Assembly: GCA_965206315.1 (NCBI GenBank)
Contig: OZ242210.1
Span: forward strand, 1,364,001-1,428,000
Length of the DNA stretch: 64,000 nt
Origin: Bin16 sp965206315
Lineage (GTDB): Bacteria; Chloroflexota; Dehalococcoidia; Lucifugimonadales; Australimonadaceae
Direction of reading: 5' to 3'
A program made the translations under genes and the position numbers. Within the stretch, counting starts at the first letter, position 1. Each line of letters opens with the position of its first letter. The notes beneath the pieces are model-generated. The model did no database searches. It was given only the letters and a program-made list of their open reading frames with translations, and was not told the DNA's origin. Positions 24,090 to 34,100 of the stretch are shown in pieces.

Positions 24090-26123
24090 TCAGTTTCTCC
24101 CTGTGGGCGCGCCGGGCAGCGACTGCCGGACGCTCGCGAGCGCGTCCTCGCCCGCAGCAGCAGCTGCCTCCAGCGCGCCCTCCGCCAGCAGACGGGCGGC
24201 TTCGGCAGGCGATATCCCGAACTCACGGGCCGTCTCCCGCGCGGCCCTGACGGCCTGCGCTGCGGTCTCAGAGACGTCCTCCCCGGCCTCTATCGCACCC
24301 TGTACGGCGCCATAGCCCGCTCCGGCGAGGGCCTCGTCGGCGGACACGGGCCAGCGGGCAAGAGCCTGCAGCGTACCCCGGACAGCGCCGCGGGCCACTC
24401 TGCCTGCCTGGCCGGTGAGGTCTTCACCAACCTGGATGGCGCCCCGCGTCGCGTGGCGAGCAAGCTCGCGGCCATGGACAGCGACGTCCTGCCCGCTGTC
24501 GATGGCCTCTTCCACGACGCCGCCTACCGCGCTCGCCACGTCCCGAATCAGGGAACGCCCGCGGCTGGCGGACGCCGCTGCTGCCTGCGTCGATGCCGCC
24601 AACTGGTACGCGGCGACGCCGATCGCGACGTCCGCTCCAGGCACCCGCTTCACGTAGCCGTACGAGATAGCAGACACAGCGCCTATGCCCGGCACCGACG
24701 ATACGGCCCGCATGGGCCCTTCGAAGCCAGCGGTCAGTTCGCTCAGCGCCCTCTCGCGTGGCATCTCGCCCTCCTCGCGGAGCGCGACCAGCAGGTTCAG
24801 GGAGAGCAGTCCGGTGACGAAGGCGATGAGGAAAAGGAACTCGAAGCCGGTCACCGAGAGGGCGGGCAGGTCCACCATCCTCTCCGGCGACGTCCAGGTG
24901 AAGTCGAGCCGCAGCGACCGCGAGGAGAAGAAATCCGCCAGCACGCCACCCAGGATGGGGCCGAGTCCCGCGCCGATGTACGTCGCCACTCCCGCCATGC
25001 CGAGGAACGCCGTCGCCTTTTCCTCGGGGGCTTCCTTCAGCGCAAGTGTGCTGATGGTGAGCGTCACGCCGGCCGCCGCCACTCCCGCGAAGACGTGGAG
25101 CACAGTGAGCAGCGGGATCGTGAGGAAGTGACGGTCGGGACTGAGCGTGAACACCCAGCCGAGGATCACCAGCAGGTAGAGGGAAGCCGACAGCGACAGG
25201 ACGGTCTTGCTCCCCAGGCGGTCGGCCATGGGGCCCCATACGCGTATGAACAGGACGTTCGTGCCCAGGCTGAGGACGGTGAAGCCGATCACGGCCGGCA
25301 ACGGAAGGCCTATCACGTCCAGCATGTAGACGGCGAAGAACGGGATGGCGAGATTGGAGGTGAGGCTCCACACAAAGAGGAACCGGAGGAGCTGCGAGAA
25401 GTTCCTGTCCCGCAAAGGCTCCAGCAGCGTTGCGAATGGAGAACCTCCGGGCTGCGGGGTTGCGGGCATGAGGGGTTCTCTGGCCCGCAACACCTGGAGA
25501 GGGCCGATCACGCCGAAAGTGAGCGCCCCGGCGAAGAGGAGGAGCGAGTAGGCGAATACCGCATCCTCGGGAGCGGACGTGTCCTCCCACCACTGCACGA
25601 AGAAACTGGCCCCCAGTCCGACGGCGGCCATGGCTGCGGTCATGACCGCGAGGCGCCGCCCGTGGTAGCTCCCGAGCATCGGCTTGGGGACGAGGTCGCG
25701 TATCCAACTGCTCCACGCCGTTACCCAGACAGGAGAGAAGAGCCCCCGAAGAGCCAGCAGCGCGATCACCATGGTGACCGCGGGAGCGCCGGGCGTCTGC
25801 AGCAGGAACGGCACCGCGCCGATGGGTATCCAGAAGAGGTTCGACACGCCCAGGGTCAGGAGCCCGATCGCCTTCCGCGTGCGGAAGCGCTCGACGAGCA
25901 GGATGCCGGGGACCTGCATCGCCTGGGAAACGAACGGCAGCGCGGCCAGAAGCCCGATCTGCAGGTTGTTGGCGCCCAGCGCGAGCGCGTAGGCAGCCAT
26001 GAAGCCGCCGCTGCCGAGGCTGAAGAGCGCCCCGGAGGCAACGGACTCCCAGACCATCATGCGAAGGCCGAGCCGAACGTCGTCGCCGGTCAGCGTGGGG
26101 CTCGGGCGGAGCATTGCGAGCAT
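24090..26123 (-). CDS. MFS transporter with C-terminal 22-residue helical repeat domain
   Basis: 677 residues. The first ~460 form a major facilitator with about 12 hydrophobic segments, including YALALGANNLQIGLLAALPF, the motif-A-like MADRLGSKTVLS loop near the middle, and GAGLGPILGGVLAD (motif C-like, which hints at an exporter). The final ~200 residues are Ala-rich and contain about five 22-residue units (for example GAVRGTLQALARWPVSADE, then GAVQGAIEAGEDVSETAA) matching the repeat in the BrkB-family protein downstream. The substrate is unknown. The gene follows mgtE by 9 bases and precedes the BrkB gene by 68 bases, so the three are probably one operon. Confidence 0.85.
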   Translation of the reverse strand: MLAMLRPSPTLTGDDVRLGLRMMVWESVASGALFSLGSGGFMAAYALALGANNLQIGLLAALPFVSQAMQVPGILLVERFRTRKAIGLLTLGVSNLFWIPIGAVPFLLQTPGAPAVTMVIALLALRGLFSPVWVTAWSSWIRDLVPKPMLGSYHGRRLAVMTAAMAAVGLGASFFVQWWEDTSAPEDAVFAYSLLLFAGALTFGVIGPLQVLRAREPLMPATPQPGGSPFATLLEPLRDRNFSQLLRFLFVWSLTSNLAIPFFAVYMLDVIGLPLPAVIGFTVLSLGTNVLFIRVWGPMADRLGSKTVLSLSASLYLLVILGWVFTLSPDRHFLTIPLLTVLHVFAGVAAAGVTLTISTLALKEAPEEKATAFLGMAGVATYIGAGLGPILGGVLADFFSSRSLRLDFTWTSPERMVDLPALSVTGFEFLFLIAFVTGLLSLNLLVALREEGEMPRERALSELTAGFEGPMRAVSSVPGIGAVSAISYGYVKRVPGADVAIGVAAYQLAASTQAAAASASRGRSLIRDVASAVGGVVEEAIDSGQDVAVHGRELARHATRGAIQVGEDLTGQAGRVARGAVRGTLQALARWPVSADEALAGAGYGAVQGAIEAGEDVSETAAQAVRAARETAREFGISPAEAARLLAEGALEAAAAAGEDALASVRQSLPGAPTGRN

Positions 26124-26132
26124 GACCCGATT

Positions 26133-27542
26133 CTAGGTGATGAGGCCGATGAAGGCGCTGGCGATGCCGAGGAACAGCAGGAAACCGAAGACGTCGGTGA
26201 AGGTGGTGACGACGACCGCGGACGAGACTGCCGGGTCCACCCCCACCCTCCGCAGGAACAGCGGCACGCCTGCTCCGACAGTCCCGGCGATGACCATGTT
26301 GCCCAGCATCGCCAGCCCGAGCACCAGTCCAAGGCCGGGGTTCTGCTTCCACAGCAGCGCTATGACTGCAACCAGGACGCCAAGCCATATCCCGTGCAGG
26401 AGGCCGAGCAGCGCCTCTCGCGCCAGCAGGCGCTGCGCGCCGATACCGACGAGTTCGCCGAGTGCGATCGCCCGGACGATGAGCGTCAACGTTTGGGTGC
26501 CGCCGATACCCCCCTGTCCGGCCACGACAGGCAGGAACGCGGCGAGCACGACCACCTGCGCCAGCGTCGACTCGAAGAGCGCGACCGTGCCGGCAGCGAG
26601 GAACGTCGTACCCAGGTTTATCGTGAGCCAGGGCAGGCGGGTGCGGATCGAGGACAGCAAGGGACCGCCGACCGTCTCTCCGGGGACGTTCGCAACCTGC
26701 TGCATCTGCCGGGTGTCCAGTTCGATCGTGGCGCCCAGCAGGTGCTCGGCAAGGATGACGCCGGCCAGACGTCCGTCCTGCGTCACGGGGAGTTGGGTCA
26801 CGTTGTAGTGCCGCTGGAGCCGCGCGCACTCGCGCGCGGGAGTGTCGACCGTCACCGTTGCCACGAGGGGCGAGGCTATCGCACGGACCGGGGTGTCCCC
26901 CTCTGCAAGCGCCAGGTCGACCATGCTGACCTGTCCGGCGAGCTCGTCATCGTCTCCAATAAGGAACAGGTGCGTGAGTTTGTGGCGGATGTCCTCCAAC
27001 GACCGGAGGTTCCCGAGCGCCTCGCTGACGAGGCGGTCGATACGCACCGTGGGGAGCTGCCCTACCATCAAAGCGCCCGCCGTGTCCGGCGCGTAGTCGA
27101 ACAGTTCCGTGCTTTCCAGCGATTCCAGGGACGGGGCCACTTCCCGCGCCCGCAGGACGGGAAGGTGGTCCAGCACGGCCAGCACCTGGCGCGGATGGAG
27201 CTGGTCAAGGGCGAAGGAGAGCACGTTAGCCCCGAGCCGGGTCGCCACCCGCCCGGCCTCCACCGGGTTCATCTGCCGCAGTATCCAGGCGACCGTGTCA
27301 GGGGACATCACACGGATGATGGCGTCCCTGCTCGCGCCGGGAAGCCCGGCCACGATGGTCCCGATGTCGGCCGGGTGGAGGTGCTGGAGCAACTCCCACG
27401 CGGAGTGCTCATCACCGGCCTTGATCAATTCCTTGACTTCACTCGCTATCTGCGCAGCCTCGTCCAGTGATATGGCCTGCGGTTGTGCGGTTCCTCTCTC
27501 CAAGTGATTCACCTCTTCCGGGGTGCCGGACCGTCCCATCAT
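26133..27542 (-). CDS. mgtE: magnesium transporter MgtE
   Basis: 469 residues with the MgtE order: an N-terminal helical MgtE_N domain (HLHPADIGTIVAGLPG, SPDTVAWILRQMNPVEAGRV), two CBS domains (around residues 140-260; DTAGALMVGQLPTVRIDRLV and PLVATVTVDTPAREC) and a five-helix membrane domain with the channel signature PVVAGQGGIGGTQT and GVDPAVSSAVVVTTFTDV. MgtE is a dimeric Mg2+ channel gated by Mg2+ binding in the cytosolic domains. It is probably the first gene of the minus-strand block with the MFS and BrkB genes. No M-box riboswitch is visible in the ~115-base divergent region upstream. Confidence 0.93.
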   Translation of the reverse strand: MMGRSGTPEEVNHLERGTAQPQAISLDEAAQIASEVKELIKAGDEHSAWELLQHLHPADIGTIVAGLPGASRDAIIRVMSPDTVAWILRQMNPVEAGRVATRLGANVLSFALDQLHPRQVLAVLDHLPVLRAREVAPSLESLESTELFDYAPDTAGALMVGQLPTVRIDRLVSEALGNLRSLEDIRHKLTHLFLIGDDDELAGQVSMVDLALAEGDTPVRAIASPLVATVTVDTPARECARLQRHYNVTQLPVTQDGRLAGVILAEHLLGATIELDTRQMQQVANVPGETVGGPLLSSIRTRLPWLTINLGTTFLAAGTVALFESTLAQVVVLAAFLPVVAGQGGIGGTQTLTLIVRAIALGELVGIGAQRLLAREALLGLLHGIWLGVLVAVIALLWKQNPGLGLVLGLAMLGNMVIAGTVGAGVPLFLRRVGVDPAVSSAVVVTTFTDVFGFLLFLGIASAFIGLIT

Positions 27543-27596
27543 AACCCTGCTCTCCCTTGCCCTCCCTGAGCGATGGCACCATGCTCTTGCACAGCG

Positions 27597-27625
27597 TTGA
27601 CATGCCGCCCGTGCGTGCCTAGAGT
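27597..27625 (+). promoter_or_regulatory. sigma70-type promoter of the 27659 cupin gene
   Basis: TTGACA (27597-27602), a 17-base spacer and TAGAGT (27620-27625), 33 bases before the ATG. This is one of the clearest promoters in the window. Confidence 0.65.
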
Positions 27626-27658
27626 GCGGGCAGCGTAATCCAGAGGAGGCGCAGCGCC

Positions 27659-28051
27659 ATGCCGATAGAAGTCTTCGACACGAAAGCGTTCGGCCACGAG
27701 ACGAAGAAGCGCACCGTGGTGATGGACACGAACCGTTTCCACGTGTGGATCCACTACTACCAGCCGGACCAGATGGACGAGATGCACTGCCATAACCAGG
27801 ACCAGACGTTCCAGATCATCGAAGGGGAGTTGACGATGAACTTCCCGGACGGCGGTAAGGCGGTGCTGACGCCCGGCATGATGGCGACCATCACGGGCGG
27901 GTCGTTCTACCAGTTGCACAACACCGGCGGCGCGCCGCTCATCATGATCGGCACGCGGTCCGGCGCGACGGCCAACACGGTGAAGGTGGAACACGGCACC
28001 GGGCGCATCATCAACGACCGGATCAACTACGCGGAGACAGCGAAGCGGTAG
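27659..28051 (+). CDS. single-domain cupin protein
   Basis: 130 residues. Cupin motif 1 is MHCHNQDQTFQIIEGELTM (His, His, Glu metal ligands with G) and motif 2 is PGMMATITGGSFYQLHNTG, where the usual P-x-x-x-x-H gives a His in QLHN. A mononuclear metal site is therefore likely. Function is unknown; small cupins of this kind are isomerases, dioxygenases or sensors. The ATG has GAGGAGG nine bases upstream and a good promoter. The last 21 bases of the gene are the first part of a ~60-base tandem repeat that continues downstream. Confidence 0.8.
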   Translation: MPIEVFDTKAFGHETKKRTVVMDTNRFHVWIHYYQPDQMDEMHCHNQDQTFQIIEGELTMNFPDGGKAVLTPGMMATITGGSFYQLHNTGGAPLIMIGTRSGATANTVKVEHGTGRIINDRINYAETAKR

Positions 28052-28176
28052 GCTGCTGGATTCCCGCCTTCGCGGGAATGACGGAGTAGGCGCGGAGACG
28101 TCGAAGCGGTAGGGCTGCTGGATTCCCACCTTCGCGGGAATGACGGAGTAGGCGGAGACGGCGAAGCGGTAGGGCT
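28031..28176. repeat. tandem repeat (period ~60) spanning the 3' end of the cupin gene
   Basis: GCGGAGAC...GCGAAGCGGTAGG begins at 28031 (ending with the gene's TAG stop), 28092 and 28152. Between copies is the GCTGCTGGATTCCCGCCTTCGCGGGAATGACGGAGTAGG hairpin repeat, so a piece of coding sequence plus the hairpin unit has been tandemly amplified about 2.4 times. Confidence 0.85.
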
Positions 28177-28189
28177 GCGACCGTCCAGT

Positions 28190-28318
28190 TCACCCCCATC
28201 CTAACCTTCCCCCATCAAGGGGGAAGGGATCAGGCGGGGCACCGTACCCAACCTCGCCCCCATCCTCCACCCCGAGGGCCCTCACCCTAACCCTCTCCCC
28301 CAGGAGAGGGGACCAGGC
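28190..28318. repeat. repeat mosaic downstream of fabF
   Basis: A CACCCCCATCCTAACCTTCCCCC...GGGGGAAGGGA unit (about 28191-28228) and a degenerate CCCTCACCCTAACCCTCTCCC...GGAGAGGGGACC unit (about 28280-28313), of the same families as in the first 12 kb. Confidence 0.8.
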
Positions 28319-28331
28319 CCGTTGTGCGCGG

Positions 28332-29594
28332 TCAGTCCTCGTAGCGGCGGAAGACGAGGCAGGCGTTCTGGCCGCCAAACCCGAAGCTGTTGGAGAGCAC
28401 GGTGCGCACGTCGGCTTGACGTGCCTCGTTCGGCACGTAGTCGAGGTCGCAGGCGGGGTCGGGCGTCGTGTAGTTGATGGTGGGGTGGATGAGGCCGTGC
28501 AGGATGGTCTGCACGCAGGCGATCGCCTCCATGCCCCCGGCGCCTCCGAGCGCGTGGCCGATCATGGATTTCGTGGAGCTGATGGGTATCTTGTAGGCGG
28601 CGTCGCCGAACGCTCGCTTGATGGCGAGCGTCTCCGAGGCGTCGTTGAGCGGGGTGGAGGTGCCGTGGGCGTTGATGTAGTCGACCTCGTGCGGCCCGAC
28701 GCCCGCGTCTTCCAGCGCCCAGCGGATGGCGCGCGCTGCGCCGGCGCCGTCGTCGTCGGGCTGGAACTGGTGGCCTGCGTCAGATGACACTCCGAAGCCC
28801 AGCACCTCGGCGACGATGGGTGCGTCGCGCCTGAGCGCGTGCTCCAGCGACTCGATGACGAGGATACCGGCGCCCTCGGCGGGGACGAAGCCGTCACGGT
28901 CGGCGTCGAAGGGACGGCTTGCGGCGGGAGGGTCGTCGTTGCGGGTGCTGAGGGCGCGCATGACGCAGAAGCCCGCGAGGCCGAGCTGGCTGATGCCTGC
29001 CTCGGTCCCACCGGTGATCATCACGTCGGCAGCGCCCCTGCGTATGACCTCGGCGGCGTCGCCGATGGACTGCGTGGAGGCGGCGCACGCGGTGACGATG
29101 GTGCTGCTCGGGCCCCGCGCTCCGACGTGGCGGCTGACGTTCGCGGCGGCCATGTTGGGGAGGATCATGGGGAAGAAGAACGGCGACATGCGCATCCCAC
29201 CGCGCTCGACGAGGATGCGCATGCTCTCGTCGATGGTCGGGAAGCCGCCGTTGCCGTTGCCGAGGTAGACGCCCATGCGGTCGGCGTCGACGTTCGCGGC
29301 AGTAAGGCCGGCGTTACGCATCGCTTCTTCCGCCGCAGGGATGGCGAGCTGGGAGAACCGCGCGAGCCTGCGCGCCTCCCGCTTCTCGATGTAGTTCTCG
29401 GGGTCGAAACCGGAGACTTCGCCCGATATCCGGCAAGGGTAGTCGGTGGGATCGGCGAGCGTCATGGGGCCGATGCCGGAGCGTCCCGCAGCGAGGCCGT
29501 CCCAGAACCCGGCGACGCTTTCGCCGAGCGGCGTCACAGCGCCGAGGCCGGTGACGACCACTCGCTTGCGCCCATTCGCGTTGAGACCGGTCAT
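28332..29594 (-). CDS. fabF: beta-ketoacyl-ACP synthase II
   Basis: 420 residues of the thiolase-fold condensing enzymes. The N-terminal RVVVTGLGAVTPLGESV, the nucleophilic Cys in TACAASTQSIGDAAEVI, the two catalytic His in INAHGTSTPLNDASET and SMIGHALGGAGGMEA, and the C-terminal SNSFGFGGQNACLVF are all present. It elongates acyl-ACP with malonyl-ACP in fatty acid synthesis. The start has GGGAGGG upstream and lies 5 bases after folC, so these two are an operon. Downstream is a repeat mosaic. Confidence 0.95.
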   Translation of the reverse strand: MTGLNANGRKRVVVTGLGAVTPLGESVAGFWDGLAAGRSGIGPMTLADPTDYPCRISGEVSGFDPENYIEKREARRLARFSQLAIPAAEEAMRNAGLTAANVDADRMGVYLGNGNGGFPTIDESMRILVERGGMRMSPFFFPMILPNMAAANVSRHVGARGPSSTIVTACAASTQSIGDAAEVIRRGAADVMITGGTEAGISQLGLAGFCVMRALSTRNDDPPAASRPFDADRDGFVPAEGAGILVIESLEHALRRDAPIVAEVLGFGVSSDAGHQFQPDDDGAGAARAIRWALEDAGVGPHEVDYINAHGTSTPLNDASETLAIKRAFGDAAYKIPISSTKSMIGHALGGAGGMEAIACVQTILHGLIHPTINYTTPDPACDLDYVPNEARQADVRTVLSNSFGFGGQNACLVFRRYED

Positions 29595-29599
29595 GCGCT

Positions 29600-30994
29600 T
29601 CAGACCCTCCCGAGGGCGGATGCCTGCGGGTCGAACTCAGGATAGTGCTCTCCGGCGATGCCGAGGGAGTGCTGCAGCGCTTCGGCGACGGCGAAGAGCG
29701 AGCCGGTCACGAGGACGAGGTCGCCGCCTCCGGCTGCGTTCAGCGCTTGCTCGATGCCCTCTGCGACGCTGGCGGCGCTGCGCACGCTCGTTCCCAGACC
29801 CTCGAAGAGTGAGGCGAGCATATCCGGGTGTGCCGCGCGCGGGTGGCGCGAGGCGACGGTCCAGACCTCGTCCGCGAAGGCTGCCGCCTCCTCGGTGAGC
29901 AGGTCGACCTGCTTGTCGCCGGATGCGCCGAACACGAGATGGACGCGTGCGTGGGGCAGGTACTCCTGTACGGTCTCGCGCAGCCGTGCCATGGAGTAGG
30001 GGTTGTGCGCGCCGTCGACGACGAGGTAGGGGGCCGTGGCGAGCAGTTGGAAGCGGCCGTCCCAACGCACCGCTGCCAGGCCCGCCTCGATGGAGTCACG
30101 AGACAGAGGCAGCGGCGCCCGTTCCAGCGCGGCGACGGCGACTGCCGCGTTCTCGGCCTGGTGCGCGCCGAGCAACGGCAGGCGTATGCGGTAGCGGTCG
30201 CGCGGAGTCGCCACCAGCAGCGTCTGGCCGGAGAGGTCGTGTGCTTCCCGCAAGCAGGTGACGTCTCGGCCGACCTCGGTGAGCGGCGCGCCCATCGCCG
30301 CTGCCCGCGCTCGAATGACTGCCATGGCTCCGGGGTCTTGCGGTGCGGTGACGACGGGCTGAGCGCCCTTGATGATGCCGGCCTTCTCCGCCGCGATCTC
30401 CTCGACGGTCGAGCCGAGGACGGCGGTGTGGTCGAGGCTGACGGAGGTGATGGCCGCGACACTCGACGAGGCGACGTTGGTCGCGTCCAGCCGCCCTCCG
30501 AGGCCGACCTCCAGCACGACAGCGTCCGCCGCTTCTTCGCGGAAGACGTCCAAGGCCATCGCGGTGAGGGCCTCGAACGTGGAGGGGGCGCCGATGGGTC
30601 CACCTGCCATCTCCTCGACGACAGGCCAGATGCGGGCGACCGCTGCAGCGAAGGCCTGTTCCGGGAGCGGGTCGCCGTTCAGACGGATGCGTTCCCGGAA
30701 CGAGTGCAGGTGGGGGGAGGTGTAGAGCCCGGTCCGCAGGCCGTGCGCCCGGAGGGCGCTGGCGGTCATGGCTGCGACGCTCCCCTTGCCCTTCGTCCCG
30801 GCGACATGGATGAGCGGCGGCCCACCGTCGAGCAGGTCCAGCCGGGCTGCCAGCTTCCGCATACGTTCCAGGTCGTACTTATACGCAGGGGCGGCGTGCC
30901 CTGTCATCCGCTCGAGGTCGGCAAGGGAGAGGAGGCGGTGCAGGGCTTCTTCGTAGGTGGTGTCTGGGGCGTGTTCGGGGTCGTGCACAGGCAT
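29600..30994 (-). CDS. folC: bifunctional folylpolyglutamate synthase / dihydrofolate synthase
   Basis: 464 residues from the ATG at 30994, with GCAGGA upstream; the frame stays open further upstream but without conserved sequence. The Mur-ligase fold is clear: the P-loop is HVAGTKGKGSVAAMT, followed by GLYTSPHLHSFRERI, VLEVGLGGRLDATN, ITSVSLDHTAVLG and VDGAHNPYSMARL. It adds glutamate to dihydropteroate or tetrahydrofolate using ATP. Length is typical. It is first in the folC-fabF pair and diverges from dnaE. Confidence 0.93.
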   Translation of the reverse strand: MPVHDPEHAPDTTYEEALHRLLSLADLERMTGHAAPAYKYDLERMRKLAARLDLLDGGPPLIHVAGTKGKGSVAAMTASALRAHGLRTGLYTSPHLHSFRERIRLNGDPLPEQAFAAAVARIWPVVEEMAGGPIGAPSTFEALTAMALDVFREEAADAVVLEVGLGGRLDATNVASSSVAAITSVSLDHTAVLGSTVEEIAAEKAGIIKGAQPVVTAPQDPGAMAVIRARAAAMGAPLTEVGRDVTCLREAHDLSGQTLLVATPRDRYRIRLPLLGAHQAENAAVAVAALERAPLPLSRDSIEAGLAAVRWDGRFQLLATAPYLVVDGAHNPYSMARLRETVQEYLPHARVHLVFGASGDKQVDLLTEEAAAFADEVWTVASRHPRAAHPDMLASLFEGLGTSVRSAASVAEGIEQALNAAGGGDLVLVTGSLFAVAEALQHSLGIAGEHYPEFDPQASALGRV

Positions 30995-31137
30995 GGGGAT
31001 CCTGCTGCGAGCGTAGCAGCGGCGCGTCGACGCAGTCAACGGAGAGGCGGGGATGAAGGAGAAGCCAGCAGAGGCGGAAGTACACAGGATGCTGTATGCA
31101 AGCGGCAGGACAACGGAAAATGCTGCATATTTCAAGC

Positions 31138-31167
31138 TTGGGCATGGCAGGGCGATGTCCTTATAAT
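31138..31167 (+). promoter_or_regulatory. promoter of dnaE
   Basis: TTGGGC (31138-31143), an 18-base spacer and a perfect TATAAT (31162-31167). Start of transcription at about 31174 rules out upstream TTG codons and supports the GTG start of dnaE at 31197. Confidence 0.65.
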
Positions 31168-31196
31168 GGCCGGACTTGTCCCGGAGTGTTGCAGCG

Positions 31197-34100
31197 GTGT
31201 CGTTCACTCATCTCCACGTCCACTCGGAGTACAGCCTGCTCGACGGCCTGAGCCGGATACCGGCGATGGTGGACCGTGCCAAAGAGCTGGGCATGACCGC
31301 CCTCGGCCTCACCGACCACGGCTCGATGTACGGGGTGGTGGACTTCTATTCGGCTTGCAAGGAAGCCGGCATCAAGCCGGTCATCGGGTGCGAGCTGTAC
31401 GTTGCGAACGGGAAGCGGACGGACCGCACCTCGGGCGGCAAGGGACAGAACTACCACCACCTCACGGTCCTCGCGCAGAACAACGAGGGCTACCGGAACC
31501 TGATGAAGCTGTCCTCCAGAGCACACCTGGAAGGCTTCTACTACAAACCTCGCGTGGACCACGAGCTGCTGGAAGAGCACGCCGACGGCCTGATCGTCTT
31601 CTCCGGCTGCCCGAGCTCCGAGATATCGACCGCGCTGATAGACGGCAACTACGAGGCTGCGAAAGAGCTGGCCAGGTGGCATAAGGCGATGTTCCCCGCC
31701 TTCTACCTGGAGATGCAGCGGCACGAGAACCTCGACTTCCTCATTCCGCTGAACAACGGGCTGCTGCGGCTCGGGGAGGAGCTGGACATCCCCATCGTCG
31801 CGACGAACGATCTGCACTATGTGCAGGAGAGCGACGCCAGCATCCACGACGTGCTGCTCTGCATCGGCACGAGTTCCAACATCAGGGACGAGAACCGCTT
31901 CCAGTTCTCCGACTCGTCGTACTACCTGAAGAGCACCGATGAGATGCTGGAACTGTTCTCCGATCTGCCGGAGGCGGTGACGAACACGCAGGCGATAGCC
32001 GACATGACGGACGTGGAGCTGGACTTCTCGACGCTGCGCCTGCCGCGTTACCGGACCCCCGACAACGAAGACGCAGACACCTACCTGCGCAAGCTGTGCT
32101 GGCAGGGCTTCGGCGAGCGCTACCCGAACGGGTCGACGGACGTGACGAAGGAGCGGCTGGAGTACGAGCTCAACGTTATAACGGAGACGCAATACCCCAA
32201 CTACTTCCTGGTGGTCTGGGACATCGCGGACTTCGCGCGGCGGGAGGGCATCGTCTTCGGGGTGCGGGGCAGCGCAGCATCGTCGCTGGCGCTCTACTGC
32301 CTTGGCGTCACCGACCTCGACCCGCTGGACTACGGGCTGGTGTTCGAGCGCTTCCTCAACATCGAGCGCAAAGAGATGCCGGACATCGACATGGACTTCC
32401 AGGATGACCGGCGCGAGGAGGCGATCCAGTACGTCACGGAGAAGTACGGGCGTGACCACGTCGCACAGATCATCACGTTCGGCACGCTCGGCGCCAAGGC
32501 TGCCATCCGGGACTCAGGGCGCGTACTGGGCATGACGTACGCGGACGTGGACCGCGTCGCGCGGCTCGTTCCGCAGCGGCTGGGGATGACGATAGACCTC
32601 GCATTCGAGCAATCGCCCGAGATGAAGGAGGCGTACGAGCAGGACGAAGAGCTGCGGAAGCTCATCGACACCGCGCGCAGCTTAGAGGGCGTGACGCGCA
32701 ACGTGAGCACACACGCTGCGGGGGTCGTCATATCCGAGGACCCACTCACCGACCACGTGCCGCTGCAGCGTCCGACGAAGGGCAACGAGAACAGCGTGGC
32801 GATGACGCAGTACGCCATGGAGCCGGTTGCCAAGCTGGGCCTGCTGAAGATGGACTTCCTGGGCCTGATCAACTACTCGATCCTGAGCAACACGATCGAG
32901 ATGGTGCGGCAGCGCAAAGGGACCGAAGTGCGGCTGCAGGACGTCCCGTTCGACGATGCCAGGACGTACGAGTTGCTGAGCAGCGGCGAGACGACGGCCC
33001 TCTTCCAGCTGGAGAGCCCGGGGATGCGGCGCTATATCAAGGAGTTGCGTCCGGGCACGCTGGGCGAACTCGCGGCGATGATCGCGCTGTACCGTCCGGG
33101 CCCGATGGAGCACATCGGGCGCTACATCGATTCGAAGCATGGGCGGGCGCCTGCCAGTTACCCCCATCCCGACCTGCAGGACATTCTGAACGAGACGTAC
33201 GGGATCATCGTCTATCAGGACCAGGTGCTGCACATCATGCGGCAGTTCGCGGGCTACTCGCTCGGCGAAGCGGACGTGGTCCGGAAGGCGATGGGGAAGA
33301 AGATCGCCTCGCTGATGCAGCAGGAGCGCGAGAGCTTCGTCGCGGGAGCGCGGGAGAAGGGATACGACGAACCAACCGCCACCGCGGTCTTCGACCTGAT
33401 CGAGCCGTTCGCGGGGTACGCGTTCAACAAGGCGCACAGCGTGAGCTACGCCGTAGTCGCGTACTGGACGGCGTATTTCAAGGCGAACCATCCCGTGGAG
33501 TTCATGACGTGCGTCCTGAACGCGTACCAGGGGAACGATCGGATGGGCCCCGCAGTTGCGGAGTGCGTGCGGCTGGGGATACCGGTGCTACCGCCGGACG
33601 TGAACCGGAGCGGCGTGGACTTCGGCGTGGACCGTGCGGAGGATGGGCGAGAGTCCGTGCGGTTCGGCCTCGCCTCGATCAAGAACATCGGGGCGTCCGC
33701 AGTGGCGGAACTGGTAGCGGAACGCGACGAGAGCGGCCCGTTCCAGTCGCTGGAGGACTTCTGCAGGCGTGCCGGGTCGGAGGCCGCGAACCGGCGCGTG
33801 GTGGAGAGTCTGGCGAAGGTGGGCGCGCTCGATGCCTTCGGGTCTCGCGGGCAGCTCACTGCGAGCGCAGACAACATCGTGCACCTGATGCAGCGCGAAG
33901 CGCGCCTGCGCGAGAGCGGGCAGTCCACGATGTTCGACATGTTCGGCGCGTCCGCTCCCACGCCGCTGGCGGAGATAGAGTTGCTGCCCGCGCCCGAACC
34001 GTCGCTACGGGAACTGGTCGCCTGGGAACGTGAACTGATAGGCGTTGCGCTGGGGCGTCGCGTGTTGGACCCGGTGAACGCACCTGCCGGCGCAGCCCTC

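Noticed and set aside
24006..27470. Plus-strand open frame of about 1150 codons opposite the MFS and mgtE genes.
   Set aside because: It is a composition shadow of two well-recognised genes on the other strand; its product has no recognisable domain.
28031..28176. Tandem repeats considered as a small CRISPR array.
   Set aside because: The repeats are contiguous ~60-base units without unique spacers, include coding sequence, and no cas genes are present.
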